Virus record (IMG/VR): IMGVR_UViG_3300042691_039309
Coordinates: 1-56,052 of that record
Direction: 5' to 3' (one strand)
DNA from: a virus
Length of the DNA: 56,052 nucleotides
This document shows positions 24,174 through 32,062 of the stretch, piece by piece; the stretch's first letter is position 1, and each line of letters begins with the position of its first letter. Below the pieces are notes generated by a model. It saw only the letters and a list, made by a program, of their open reading frames with translations, was not told the DNA's origin and searched no databases. The position numbers and the translations under genes were made by a program.

Positions 24174-25538
24174 TTAAATTTGAGGTTGGTTTGTTCCTGG
24201 AAATCCTCCAAATGGTAAAAATCCATTTAAGTAATTTCCATTTGCATCTTTTGGAATGCCATGTGATTGCTCTGATATTGGATTTTCTGCTCCTGGTCTC
24301 CTTGGGAAATATACTGGAACACCATTAACACCAGTAAGCCAATCTCTTGAGTCCGCATATTGATAATAAATTCTTTCTTCTGTAGTGGCAAAATTTTCAC
24401 CATTTCTATTTACAGGCCATATTATAGGCCGAAATGCTGGATTTTTTAACCATCTGAATCTACAGGAAGTTATGCTTTTTGCGCAAGAATCTGATGCCCA
24501 AAAGTTTGTGTTTGGCGGAGCATTAAAAATGTCTGATTTATGATTATTAACACAAACATAATAATATTTGACTCCTTGATTCTGTAAAAATGTAAAATCT
24601 CCAGAAACATAATCTGCATTCTCAATCCATGAACCAGAATTACCTAAAGTTCCAGTTAATCTAAAAATTGCTGTGCGATTTGCAGAATTTCCTGTATGAA
24701 AAATTGCTACTCCACTTTGTCCAATAAAAAGCTGATTATTTTCTGTTGCTACTGGAGGTGCAGTTTGTAATCCTTTTACTGATATTTGAGAATTTTGAAT
24801 ACCTGCGTAAATTCCACTGTGAATATAAGTTAATCTAGAGTCATATTCATAACAACAACCTTCTCCTCTATATTGAAAAGGACATTTTTTGGCTAAGATT
24901 GTTCTGGATGGTAAAACTAAATTCTCTAAATCTAAAATTGTATTTAATTGATATTCTATAATATTTTTATTTTCTGTAGATTTTCTATCAATATAATATA
25001 TATCTCTTGGTAACTCCATTTCGTATAAACCAGTATTTGGATTAAATGGATTATATCCTCCAGAAAAATTTGAGCCATCTAGATATTTCAAAAATGTTTT
25101 AATTCTAGAAAATTTTGCTCCAACGATATCACCAAGAGATTGTACTTGCATTCTTATATATCTGTAAAAAGAATTAGTAGAATAGTCTGGGGATAGATTT
25201 GAAATTGATACTTTTGGAGTTGGAAGTGTACCAGCGGAACTATATTCAAATCCTTCAGCAAAAATTGGAAATGGATAGTAAAAGTTATTTTGCCACTTAA
25301 TTCTTCCGTAAGCATTAGATGTTAGTTTATATAAATTGTAATCATTATATACTCTAAATATACCTTGATTAAGTGGTTGATTACCGTCATAGTTAAAATT
25401 TATTGTAGTTGGAAATATCTCTGATAAATCTACTTCATATAATAAAATCTGTGTTGATGGCGTAAGCGAAGTTATCTCAGTATTAATATCTTGTGTGCCA
25501 CTTACTATTAAATTATAAATTTCTGTAGATGTTGGCAT
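24174..25538 (-). CDS. Lambda L-like minor tail protein
   Basis: This 454-residue protein has an N-terminal region like lambda L (LYEVDLSEIFPTTINFNYDG) and the family's cysteine motif: CPFQYRGEGCCYE in the middle and later CAKSITSCRFRW. In lambda L, four cysteines bind an iron-sulfur cluster. It is about twice the usual length (~230 residues in lambda) because ~130 residues are inserted before the second cysteine pair (VSGDFTFLQNQGVKYYYVCV is part) and a C-terminal extension follows, ending in a Gly/Pro-rich stretch. It lies between the M- and K-like genes. Confidence 0.88.
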   Translation of the reverse strand: MPTSTEIYNLIVSGTQDINTEITSLTPSTQILLYEVDLSEIFPTTINFNYDGNQPLNQGIFRVYNDYNLYKLTSNAYGRIKWQNNFYYPFPIFAEGFEYSSAGTLPTPKVSISNLSPDYSTNSFYRYIRMQVQSLGDIVGAKFSRIKTFLKYLDGSNFSGGYNPFNPNTGLYEMELPRDIYYIDRKSTENKNIIEYQLNTILDLENLVLPSRTILAKKCPFQYRGEGCCYEYDSRLTYIHSGIYAGIQNSQISVKGLQTAPPVATENNQLFIGQSGVAIFHTGNSANRTAIFRLTGTLGNSGSWIENADYVSGDFTFLQNQGVKYYYVCVNNHKSDIFNAPPNTNFWASDSCAKSITSCRFRWLKNPAFRPIIWPVNRNGENFATTEERIYYQYADSRDWLTGVNGVPVYFPRRPGAENPISEQSHGIPKDANGNYLNGFLPFGGFPGTNQPQI

Positions 25539-25541
25539 AAA

Positions 25542-26084
25542 TTAAACTGGGACTTCTAAAAATGTTGCTTCTATTGAATAATTATTATATGAGATATAAT
25601 TAGAGTTCCATTCAAAACATACGAATCTTGTATTTAAGTTAGAATTTGACTTAGAATAAATTGTAGGTAAATTATAAACAAAACTTTCCTGCCCATTTCT
25701 TTCAGAGAAGAAATGAAGTATAGAGACTGTTTCGGTTTCATTTCTATTTTCAAAAATTATACGAAATTCTATCAAAGAATTATTTAGTCCATCATTAACC
25801 CTCTGTTGATATCCATTACCAAATTGATTAATTTTTAATCTTGGTTTATTATTTACATTTAAATTATAAGAAGATTTCCACCAAAAATTTGGATATAAAG
25901 TACCATTCAAAGATATATAACCATCCCAACTAGACTGTAAATTAGATGCAGTAGTTGGATTATTATTAGTGTTGCTATTAATGCGTGAATAATAATATCT
26001 ATTATCGCTACCTTTTACAATATTAAATTTATTGTAACTCGTTCCACTATCCCAACTTAGGATATTATCATAAATACTAGCCAT
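25542..26084 (-). CDS. Lambda M-like minor tail protein
   Basis: This 180-residue protein has a C-terminal lambda M core (RLKINQFGNGYQQRVNDGLN, then FFSERNGQESFVYNLP). About 70 extra N-terminal residues (TSYNKFNIVKGSDNRYYYS) resemble the small carbohydrate-binding-like modules often found on tail proteins. It is the first gene of the inverted tip operon, with a strong AGGAGG ribosome binding site at about 26093-26098 and a GTGTAA element further upstream. Family knowledge: M helps form the baseplate-like tip around the J ring. Confidence 0.88.
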   Translation of the reverse strand: MASIYDNILSWDSGTSYNKFNIVKGSDNRYYYSRINSNTNNNPTTASNLQSSWDGYISLNGTLYPNFWWKSSYNLNVNNKPRLKINQFGNGYQQRVNDGLNNSLIEFRIIFENRNETETVSILHFFSERNGQESFVYNLPTIYSKSNSNLNTRFVCFEWNSNYISYNNYSIEATFLEVPV

Positions 26085-26104
26085 ATACCTTTTACCTCCT
26101 ATAA

Positions 26105-26111
26105 TTTACAC
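26105..26111 (-). promoter_or_regulatory. Putative late promoter motif, leftward (GTGTAAA)
   Basis: On the minus strand ATGTGTAAATT reads towards the tail-tip operon and ends 20 bases before ATG 26084. It stands nearly back to back with the rightward copy at 26121. Confidence 0.45.
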
Positions 26112-26120
26112 ATAAAAGAA

Positions 26121-26127
26121 GTGTAAT
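26121..26127 (+). promoter_or_regulatory. Putative late promoter motif, rightward (GTGTAAT)
   Basis: AAGTGTAATTATAATTAATG: the motif ends eight bases before ATG 26136, and no ribosome binding site is visible, so a leaderless mRNA is likely. It forms a divergent pair with the leftward copy at 26105-26111. Confidence 0.5.
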
Positions 26128-26135
26128 TATAATTA

Positions 26136-26942
26136 ATGTTTAATGTTTATTCTATAGAAAATCAAAATTTTTATCTAAATAATTCACTTATATCTGGAAT
26201 TCAAGATTTAGATATATCTTATAATAATAATATTCAGTCTTCATTAACTATAGATGATAATAATCAAAATTATTTCATTTCCGCGCCAGTTGTTGCAAAT
26301 TTAAATTTAATTTATCTATTAAGTTCTAATGATAATTTTATAAATTATACTGGAAATACTTCTTTTTCTGGTAAAGTTGAATATGGAGATAAATATTTTA
26401 CATTTTCTAGTGGTTATTTAAATAGCTATTCATTAAATTATAGATTAGGTGCATATCCTGTTGTAAATATTGCAAGTTTAGTTTTAGGTGAGTTAGCTAA
26501 TACCTCTGGGACATTTTCCTATCAACCTAAACTATTAAATAATTTTAACATTGGTGATCCTTGTTATGTTGATTTAAATTTGAATGAGGCAGATAATAAT
26601 AGACTCCAATCATTCAATTTAAATATAGATGTACCAAGAGAACCTGTATACACAATCGGAAATTATTTACCTGATGATGTTATTATAAAATATCCGATTA
26701 GTGTAAATTTAGATTTCGAATTTTCAGTAAGTAATTATAATCAAGAAAAAATTACAAATATTTTTAATAATTTGACTCAAAGAAATTTGTCTTTATCTTT
26801 TAAGAAATATAACACTAGTGAATCTTTATTAAATTTAAATCTCTCAAACTTAATTAATCCCCAAACTCAATTAAAATATAATATAAATGATGATGCAATA
26901 TTAACTTTAAATTTAAGCACGTTTATTTTAAGTGGTGCTTAA
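26136..26942 (+). CDS. Tail-tube-like structural protein
   Basis: This 268-residue, beta-rich protein is high in Asn, Ser, Leu and Tyr and low in Lys/Glu. Residues ~165-205 (FNLNIDVPREPVYTIGNYLP, then YPISVNLDFEFSVSNYN) resemble the C-terminal part of the presumed major tail protein (YTLSFDLARTPIEKLGSKF, PIDFPLTVTLSVDAQV) in order and spacing. It may be a minor tube protein, distal tail protein or tube initiator. Its place beside the M-like gene under a divergent GTGTAAT motif supports a virion role. Function is inferred. Confidence 0.5.
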   Translation: MFNVYSIENQNFYLNNSLISGIQDLDISYNNNIQSSLTIDDNNQNYFISAPVVANLNLIYLLSSNDNFINYTGNTSFSGKVEYGDKYFTFSSGYLNSYSLNYRLGAYPVVNIASLVLGELANTSGTFSYQPKLLNNFNIGDPCYVDLNLNEADNNRLQSFNLNIDVPREPVYTIGNYLPDDVIIKYPISVNLDFEFSVSNYNQEKITNIFNNLTQRNLSLSFKKYNTSESLLNLNLSNLINPQTQLKYNINDDAILTLNLSTFILSGA

Positions 26943-26982
26943 TATTTAATAGAATATAATGTGAAAATAAATATAATAAGGT

Positions 26983-27267
26983 ATGACAGTAAAAGAAATT
27001 ATTGAATTACCAATATTTTTTAATGTCTTTATTAAGGATCAAATATTTTTTAATTCTTTAAAAGATAAGTTCCCAGATCTCTTGGCGGATCTGGTTTCTT
27101 CAAAAGATAATCCAACTTGCTCATGTAGAAATAGAGTAAAAGCTTATCTGATAGCTAAAATAAACACTGAAGAGGATTTTTTTATTAAACTTCTTTCTGA
27201 AGAAAATATAAAAAATATTTACAGAAGAAAAGGTGATATAATGAAGAAAAGACTTGGTTTAGAGTAA
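26983..27267 (+). CDS. Small protein of unknown function
   Basis: This 94-residue protein is mostly helical with a CSCRNRVK element at the centre and a basic C-terminus. A degenerate version of the late motif (ATGTGAAAAT, ~26958-26967) and AAGG precede the ATG. It lies just before a small membrane protein gene. I recognise no family. Confidence 0.5.
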   Translation: MTVKEIIELPIFFNVFIKDQIFFNSLKDKFPDLLADLVSSKDNPTCSCRNRVKAYLIAKINTEEDFFIKLLSEENIKNIYRRKGDIMKKRLGLE

Positions 27268-27271
27268 TAAA

Positions 27272-27568
27272 ATGTTTTATATTCTATTCGTTTATCTTTT
27301 TCTTTGTCTTTCAGTTACTTATGCTTGGAGCGATACTGAATTTACTAGATCAATACGTAATTTTATAGCAAAAATTCCCTATATACGCAAACCATTTCTT
27401 TGTCATGAATGCTCTAGCTTTTGGATATCTTTAGTTATTAGCTTTTTTATCAATCCGTTTTTCGAATTAACTTATCCATTTTTAAGTAATATTTTTAGTG
27501 CCTTTTCTGGATTTTTTATAAATTTATATTTTGTTAGAAATCATTTGATTAAATATCAAGATTTTTAA
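27272..27568 (+). CDS. Small membrane protein, DUF1360-like
   Basis: This 98-residue protein has two clear hydrophobic stretches: FYILFVYLFLCLSVTYAW at the N-terminus and a longer one after residue 52 (WISLVISFFI). Between them is KPFLCHECSSFWISL, a Cys-x-x-Cys motif next to the second segment, as in DUF1360 proteins known from phages and bacilli. It should sit in the inner membrane. Its 3' end overlaps the convergent next gene by four bases. Function unknown. Confidence 0.55.
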   Translation: MFYILFVYLFLCLSVTYAWSDTEFTRSIRNFIAKIPYIRKPFLCHECSSFWISLVISFFINPFFELTYPFLSNIFSAFSGFFINLYFVRNHLIKYQDF

Positions 27569-28374
27569 TCTTTAATCTTTTTAATCCTATCAATTAATTC
27601 AAAAATCTTAACTTTTGGTATATCAGTAATTACATTAAAGTTTTCAGCGCCATCAAATTTTTCTTTAATTAATTTGTTTTTAAGAGTCTCGAAGCTAATG
27701 CCTTTGTCTTTCATGGTTTTTTCTAGAAGCGTTTGAGGTGATGTTGGATTTTCTACTACGATATTAGAATCATCTAGTAATTTGGCATCTCCTAGTTCTT
27801 CTTGCGAGACAATATTAATCTTGAGGAAATTACGGACGCAACGAACAAACGCTCTATTTTCAGCAATTGCAGCTAAGAAGAATCTAGCGAAAGATTTGGT
27901 ATTGTTGGAGGTTGCATCGGCAAGAGATTCAAATACAATCTCTTTTCCACCAGTTTCATAATTCGGTAGCCAAGTGATTTTACAACTTGTTGCAAAGTAA
28001 GTTTCAGAAGCTGCAACTACTTTGTATTCAACGCTAGTATAACCTCTAATTTGAGCTAATTCCTTAATTCCACCTAAAAGAATAAGAAGATCTTTATCTT
28101 GAAGCTTTGAAACATCTGTTTCTTGAGTCTTTTGCCTATTGGGTACAAGATGCTCAATTTTAACCATCTTTCTCCAATTAATTGTGCCGTCTTCGTTATA
28201 TACATAGTTAATATTATTACTTTCTAATAAACCATATTGGTTTCTTGCAATGATATTTGGAGGAGTTTGAGTTGTTTGTTTTGAAGCTAGTTCGAAAGTT
28301 TGAGATACATGATTAGCTAATTCAGAACTGCCAATTGAAATTGTTTCTTCGTTATCTTTAATTTTTGGACTCAT
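27565..28374 (-). CDS. Possible Rad52-like recombination protein
   Basis: This 269-residue protein has a central domain with RGYTSVEYKVVAASETYFAT, a beta segment with W, and a conserved-looking helix AENRAFVRCVRNFLKI. That strand-strand-helix arrangement and the A-x-x-R-A-[FL]-x-R-x-[VL]-R-x-F helix recall Rad52/Sak single-strand annealing proteins, but the likeness is weak. The C-terminal ~70 residues are Lys/Asp-rich and resemble a small helical domain. It has its own early-type promoter and lies at the end of the leftward early region. Treat the function as a hypothesis. Confidence 0.4.
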   Translation of the reverse strand: MSPKIKDNEETISIGSSELANHVSQTFELASKQTTQTPPNIIARNQYGLLESNNINYVYNEDGTINWRKMVKIEHLVPNRQKTQETDVSKLQDKDLLILLGGIKELAQIRGYTSVEYKVVAASETYFATSCKITWLPNYETGGKEIVFESLADATSNNTKSFARFFLAAIAENRAFVRCVRNFLKINIVSQEELGDAKLLDDSNIVVENPTSPQTLLEKTMKDKGISFETLKNKLIKEKFDGAENFNVITDIPKVKIFELIDRIKKIKD

Positions 28375-28380
28375 TTTATG

Positions 28381-28409
28381 ATGATAACATTGTTTATATT
28401 TTACGTCAA
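28381..28409 (-). promoter_or_regulatory. Early-type sigma70-like promoter
   Basis: On the minus strand TTGACG (28409-28404) is followed by 17 bases and TATCAT (28386-28381), with TG just before the -10 (extended -10, TGTTATCAT). ATG 28374 begins only six bases after the -10, so the mRNA would be nearly leaderless. Confidence 0.7.
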
Positions 28410-29552
28410 GTTAAAAATATAGAAATTATCACTTTCTTTCCAAAATTCTGGATCATCAACTACTTTATTGCCTGTCTTATTTAACCAGTCATATCTTGAG
28501 ATAAATTGACCTTCTGAAGAATGCAATACTCTTGAAGATTTATAGTAAAGACCATCAACATTATCAATATTTGTATCTTTTTTCGTTTTATGGTTCCTAT
28601 TTACTATTAAATTATAATCCATGTAATCTAATTTATATTTATTTAATATTTTTTCTTCTAGGAAAGATAATAATACATAATTAATTGAATTATTTTTCAA
28701 AGTTTTAACAAAATTAACATCATTATTTTCATCTATAATATAAATTAATTGATTAATATTTTTTCTATACTTTTGTATAAGATCTTTTCTTATCGGTTTA
28801 TTTGTAAAAACAATTGATTTTCTTAAAGACACAATATTCTCAAAAGTCTTTTCATTAAAAACATAATCCATTCTTATAATTGGATTTTCAATCGGTATAG
28901 AATTTATATTAATATTTTCATCAGGTATAATTTCAAAGCTTTTTACATTATAATCTGAGCCAAAATATACTGTTTTCGGTAGTTTTGAATATGTTATATT
29001 TAAAAGTTTTAAAATTGATTCAGCAATCTCTTCTGGCTTTATAGTATCTATTGATTTTGGAGATTCTACCTGAGAGTAAGAAGGCTTTTTATTCCCGACT
29101 CTTTCGTAGCCTTTTAGTAATACATGTTTATCTTTGTCGCCAAAATGAGGTCCAGCTACATTTGGATTACTAATACTGTAAAGAGAAACTATGGGTTTGT
29201 TAAAATGAGAAGCAAGATGAACAGAGAGACTATCTGCTCCGAAATGAAGAATGCCATTTTCTATAACATATGCCAATTGATTTAAAGTTGTTTGACCTAC
29301 GATACTCATAGTTCCATTTATAGATTTTTCTTCTTTTGTGCCAACTTGTAAAATATGTATATTTTCTTTTGATAGATGTGGATGTATAAGAGCTATGACT
29401 TCTTGCCAATAAGAATAGTTCCTAGAATCATATGGGGTCTGCGCTTGAAAAGTTATATATTTTTCTTTTGGTAAAGGAAAAAATTTTGTATATATAAAAG
29501 GTTTATCAATTTTTGAACCAGTATTTGTGGCATATGTATCTAAAAGTCTCAT
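28401..29552 (-). CDS. C-terminal half of a GT9-like glycosyltransferase plus extra domain
   Basis: This 383-residue protein contains, in its first ~190 residues, what looks like the C-terminal nucleotide-sugar-binding half of a GT9 enzyme: GQTTLNQLAYVIENG then HFGADSLSVHLASHFNKPIV. The N-terminal half of such an enzyme is missing here but is present at the end of the gene upstream (29567-31489). Residues ~190-383 form a separate part with no recognised motif. It begins 14 bases after the upstream stop, without a good ribosome binding site and in a different frame. It may work as a complex with the upstream product or be a split relic. Confidence 0.65.
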   Translation of the reverse strand: MRLLDTYATNTGSKIDKPFIYTKFFPLPKEKYITFQAQTPYDSRNYSYWQEVIALIHPHLSKENIHILQVGTKEEKSINGTMSIVGQTTLNQLAYVIENGILHFGADSLSVHLASHFNKPIVSLYSISNPNVAGPHFGDKDKHVLLKGYERVGNKKPSYSQVESPKSIDTIKPEEIAESILKLLNITYSKLPKTVYFGSDYNVKSFEIIPDENININSIPIENPIIRMDYVFNEKTFENIVSLRKSIVFTNKPIRKDLIQKYRKNINQLIYIIDENNDVNFVKTLKNNSINYVLLSFLEEKILNKYKLDYMDYNLIVNRNHKTKKDTNIDNVDGLYYKSSRVLHSSEGQFISRYDWLNKTGNKVVDDPEFWKESDNFYIFNLT

Positions 29553-29566
29553 TTAAATATTTTATA

Positions 29567-31489
29567 TCAAGCTAATTGAAAATCTAGTTTATCTAGACCA
29601 TTATGAAGATAATTCAAGTTTCTCTGGGTGCAAGTGTAGGGTAAATATGCAATATCAAAATATCCATTATGTTGATTATTTCCTTCTAACCAAATCAGAT
29701 TATCCATTATAGAATTATACTCTAACCATCTATGAACATATGGATTTCCATCTAAAATATCTCTATATTGAGGTTTTGTAGCTACATATAAACTATATTC
29801 TGGATATCTATTTTTTATAGATTTAAATAAAGCTGTGCTTAAAAATATATCCCCAGCGCTTTCTGGCATAACATATATTACTCGACCTTTATCATTTTGA
29901 TCAAGAAGATCTTCAAATTTTACTTGCTTTTTACTTTCGTTTTCTTTTAATGCTACATTTCTAAAGTAATTTTCTATATCCTGTCTTTTTGCTCCTTTAG
30001 CTAATTCAGAAATCCAATATTTATGTCCAGGATCATTCGAGTCAACATTTTTCATTTTTAGAATATTATGATACATGTAAATTAACCACTCAGAATCATC
30101 AATTATATTTGGTATTTGACAATAAGGATCTTTTTTATCTTCTGGATTTTCTTTTATCTTATCCCAATCTACGAAAGGTTGTGAGTCTACAAAATCTTCT
30201 ATAATTTTACCTATGTTTTTTACTCCAAAGTTTTTAATTGTCCATTCTCTAGCTTTTTTACCCATTTCAAGTCTTTTATGTTGAGGCATTTTATATACAA
30301 TATTTATTTGTTTAGCTATAGATTCTGGAGAAGTAGAAGCTTTAATAAATTCTGTTCCATGTTCTCTATATTCTGTCCAATCTAGAGCAAAAGAATTTGC
30401 TTCTGGTTCGCACATTTCTTCTCCACATGAATAATTTGTAACTAAAGTAATTAATTCTGTTAATTTTGCCTCTTGAATTGGTATCTCTTGACCACCGCTA
30501 GTAAAAGGATGACAATAAACATCCATAAGATTATATACTTCATTTAATTGATTTTCTGTAACACCTAATCCGACATTTGTAGTGGTTTGACTTTTTTCTG
30601 CGCCACAATATTTACAATTCAAATCTTGACCATTAAATTGCTTGATTTCATATTCGCCGCAATTCTTACATACATAAGTTGTTAATATTTCTTGTGGATT
30701 AACACCTATCTCTGCTGCCAGTTTATGAATATTCCAACCTTCTCCCCAATGAGTATGAAATAAGAGATATGTATTTTTAATTTCTGGGTTTTGTTTTTTC
30801 CAAAGTGCATAGCCCTGCAAAAGATTTGGCACGCTTTTTCTTAACTGATTCCTAAATACAAAGCCTATTACAAATGCATCTTGTGGTATATTATGTTTCT
30901 TCCTAAGTTGATTTCTTTCAAAATCAGATAACCTATAAAAATCTTTATCTTCTAAAACTCCATGAATCGTTTTAACATGGCTATATCCAAGTTTATGAAG
31001 TGCTTTAGTTGCAAAGCTACTCCAAATCCAGTAATTTTTTATCTTAGATGCATTTTTAATTGCTGAATCTAAAATAGGTAAAGAATCTAATGTAGTCCAA
31101 ATAACAGATGTTATTTTATTAAACCAGTTCTTTTCAATTGCGAAATCCACACCCCATATATCTTGAACAGCAAAATAGATATCTGGCTTTTCTTCATTAA
31201 TTACTCGATCTATAAGATGCGCGCCATAGCTTGCCATTCTAGCTAGATTAGGATCTCTATTAATTTGTTCTAGCTCTTGTTGAGTATTAGGCAAAGATCC
31301 TAAAGATTTCCAAGGAGTTTTTTTGAATTCTGGATGATCATATGTCATACCACAAGAATATTGTACTATATCATATTTATTGGTGGCATATAGATATTTC
31401 AACAAAGCTCTAGCGTTTCTGCCAAATCCTGTTTTGGCTAAAGAAAAATCGCTTTGAAATAATATCTTCTTTTTTCTCACGATTACCAA
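29567..31489 (-). CDS. GT4-like glycosyltransferase with zinc ribbon and GT9 N-terminal half
   Basis: This 640-residue protein begins KKKILFQSDFSLAKTGFGRN, typical of GT4-like enzymes, and has the C-terminal GT-B part with an SGGQEIPIQEAKLTELITLV donor-site stretch. Inserted between the two Rossmann halves is a zinc-ribbon-like CKNCGEYE...NCKYCGAEK (two Cys-x-x-Cys pairs). After the GT4 domain, residues ~530-640 (GRVIYVMPESAGDIFLSTAL) look like the N-terminal half of a GT9 enzyme, whose C-terminal half begins the next gene. Its start overlaps the gene at 31483 by seven bases. Probable cytoplasmic glycosyltransferase; substrates unknown. Confidence 0.75.
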   Translation of the reverse strand: MVIVRKKKILFQSDFSLAKTGFGRNARALLKYLYATNKYDIVQYSCGMTYDHPEFKKTPWKSLGSLPNTQQELEQINRDPNLARMASYGAHLIDRVINEEKPDIYFAVQDIWGVDFAIEKNWFNKITSVIWTTLDSLPILDSAIKNASKIKNYWIWSSFATKALHKLGYSHVKTIHGVLEDKDFYRLSDFERNQLRKKHNIPQDAFVIGFVFRNQLRKSVPNLLQGYALWKKQNPEIKNTYLLFHTHWGEGWNIHKLAAEIGVNPQEILTTYVCKNCGEYEIKQFNGQDLNCKYCGAEKSQTTTNVGLGVTENQLNEVYNLMDVYCHPFTSGGQEIPIQEAKLTELITLVTNYSCGEEMCEPEANSFALDWTEYREHGTEFIKASTSPESIAKQINIVYKMPQHKRLEMGKKAREWTIKNFGVKNIGKIIEDFVDSQPFVDWDKIKENPEDKKDPYCQIPNIIDDSEWLIYMYHNILKMKNVDSNDPGHKYWISELAKGAKRQDIENYFRNVALKENESKKQVKFEDLLDQNDKGRVIYVMPESAGDIFLSTALFKSIKNRYPEYSLYVATKPQYRDILDGNPYVHRWLEYNSIMDNLIWLEGNNQHNGYFDIAYLPYTCTQRNLNYLHNGLDKLDFQLA

Positions 31490-32025
31490 AGTTCGCTATC
31501 TTCTTGTGAATCTACTTTTTCTGAGTTTTGATTTGATTTTGAATTTTTAATTTTCTTAATCGCTTCAACTTCTTGCGCTTTGAAGACGGAATTTAGTGCA
31601 TGAATAAGAAATTCTCTTAGTAATCTAGCTTCATTAAAGTAAAATCCAAGTAGAAATGATTGTTTATTTTCTATATTATCTTTACTTTCTTTATTTACGC
31701 TATAAGAAAATCCAACTTGTTTATCATCTTTAAGATAAGGAGAAAATTTAATTTTTGTTACTTGTTTATCAGAAGAATGATAAGCAGAGAATTCAACATT
31801 CTTATCTAGAGCTTCTAGCAAGCCAGCTGCTTCTGTTAAAGAAAATTTAACTCTTGCGCTCTTTTGAGGATTATCTTTATTGTCTGAAAATGAGCCAGTT
31901 TTCGTGGCTTCATTCCAAGAGCTTTGTTTGATTAAAGAACTCCAAACTGAGCCGTCTTTTGAATTTACGCTAAAACTACAAGCTGTGCCTGTATTTTTAC
32001 TATTTGGTTTATAAAATGATATCAT
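31483..32025 (-). CDS. Possible ssDNA-binding protein
   Basis: This 180-residue protein has a beta-rich N-terminal two thirds with many Ser/Lys/Phe (MISFYKPNSKNTGTACSFSV), a helix (NEARLLREFLIHALNSVF), a flexible Lys/Asn/Ser linker and an acidic tail ending DSQEDSELW. An acidic tail with a terminal aromatic residue is how bacterial SSB recruits partners, and no other SSB candidate is seen beside the replication genes. It has its own early-type promoter. No family motif was recognised; the role is inferred from tail and context. Confidence 0.4.
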   Translation of the reverse strand: MISFYKPNSKNTGTACSFSVNSKDGSVWSSLIKQSSWNEATKTGSFSDNKDNPQKSARVKFSLTEAAGLLEALDKNVEFSAYHSSDKQVTKIKFSPYLKDDKQVGFSYSVNKESKDNIENKQSFLLGFYFNEARLLREFLIHALNSVFKAQEVEAIKKIKNSKSNQNSEKVDSQEDSELW

Positions 32026-32033
32026 ATTATCTA

Positions 32034-32062
32034 ATGTTATCAGCTACTTTTAAAAAAGTCAA
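32034..32062 (-). promoter_or_regulatory. Early-type sigma70-like promoter
   Basis: TTGACT (32062-32057), 17 bases, then TAACAT (32039-32034) with TG just before it. ATG 32025 begins eight bases downstream. The -10 is weaker than in the sister promoters. It overlaps the 3' end of the polymerase gene. Confidence 0.6.
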
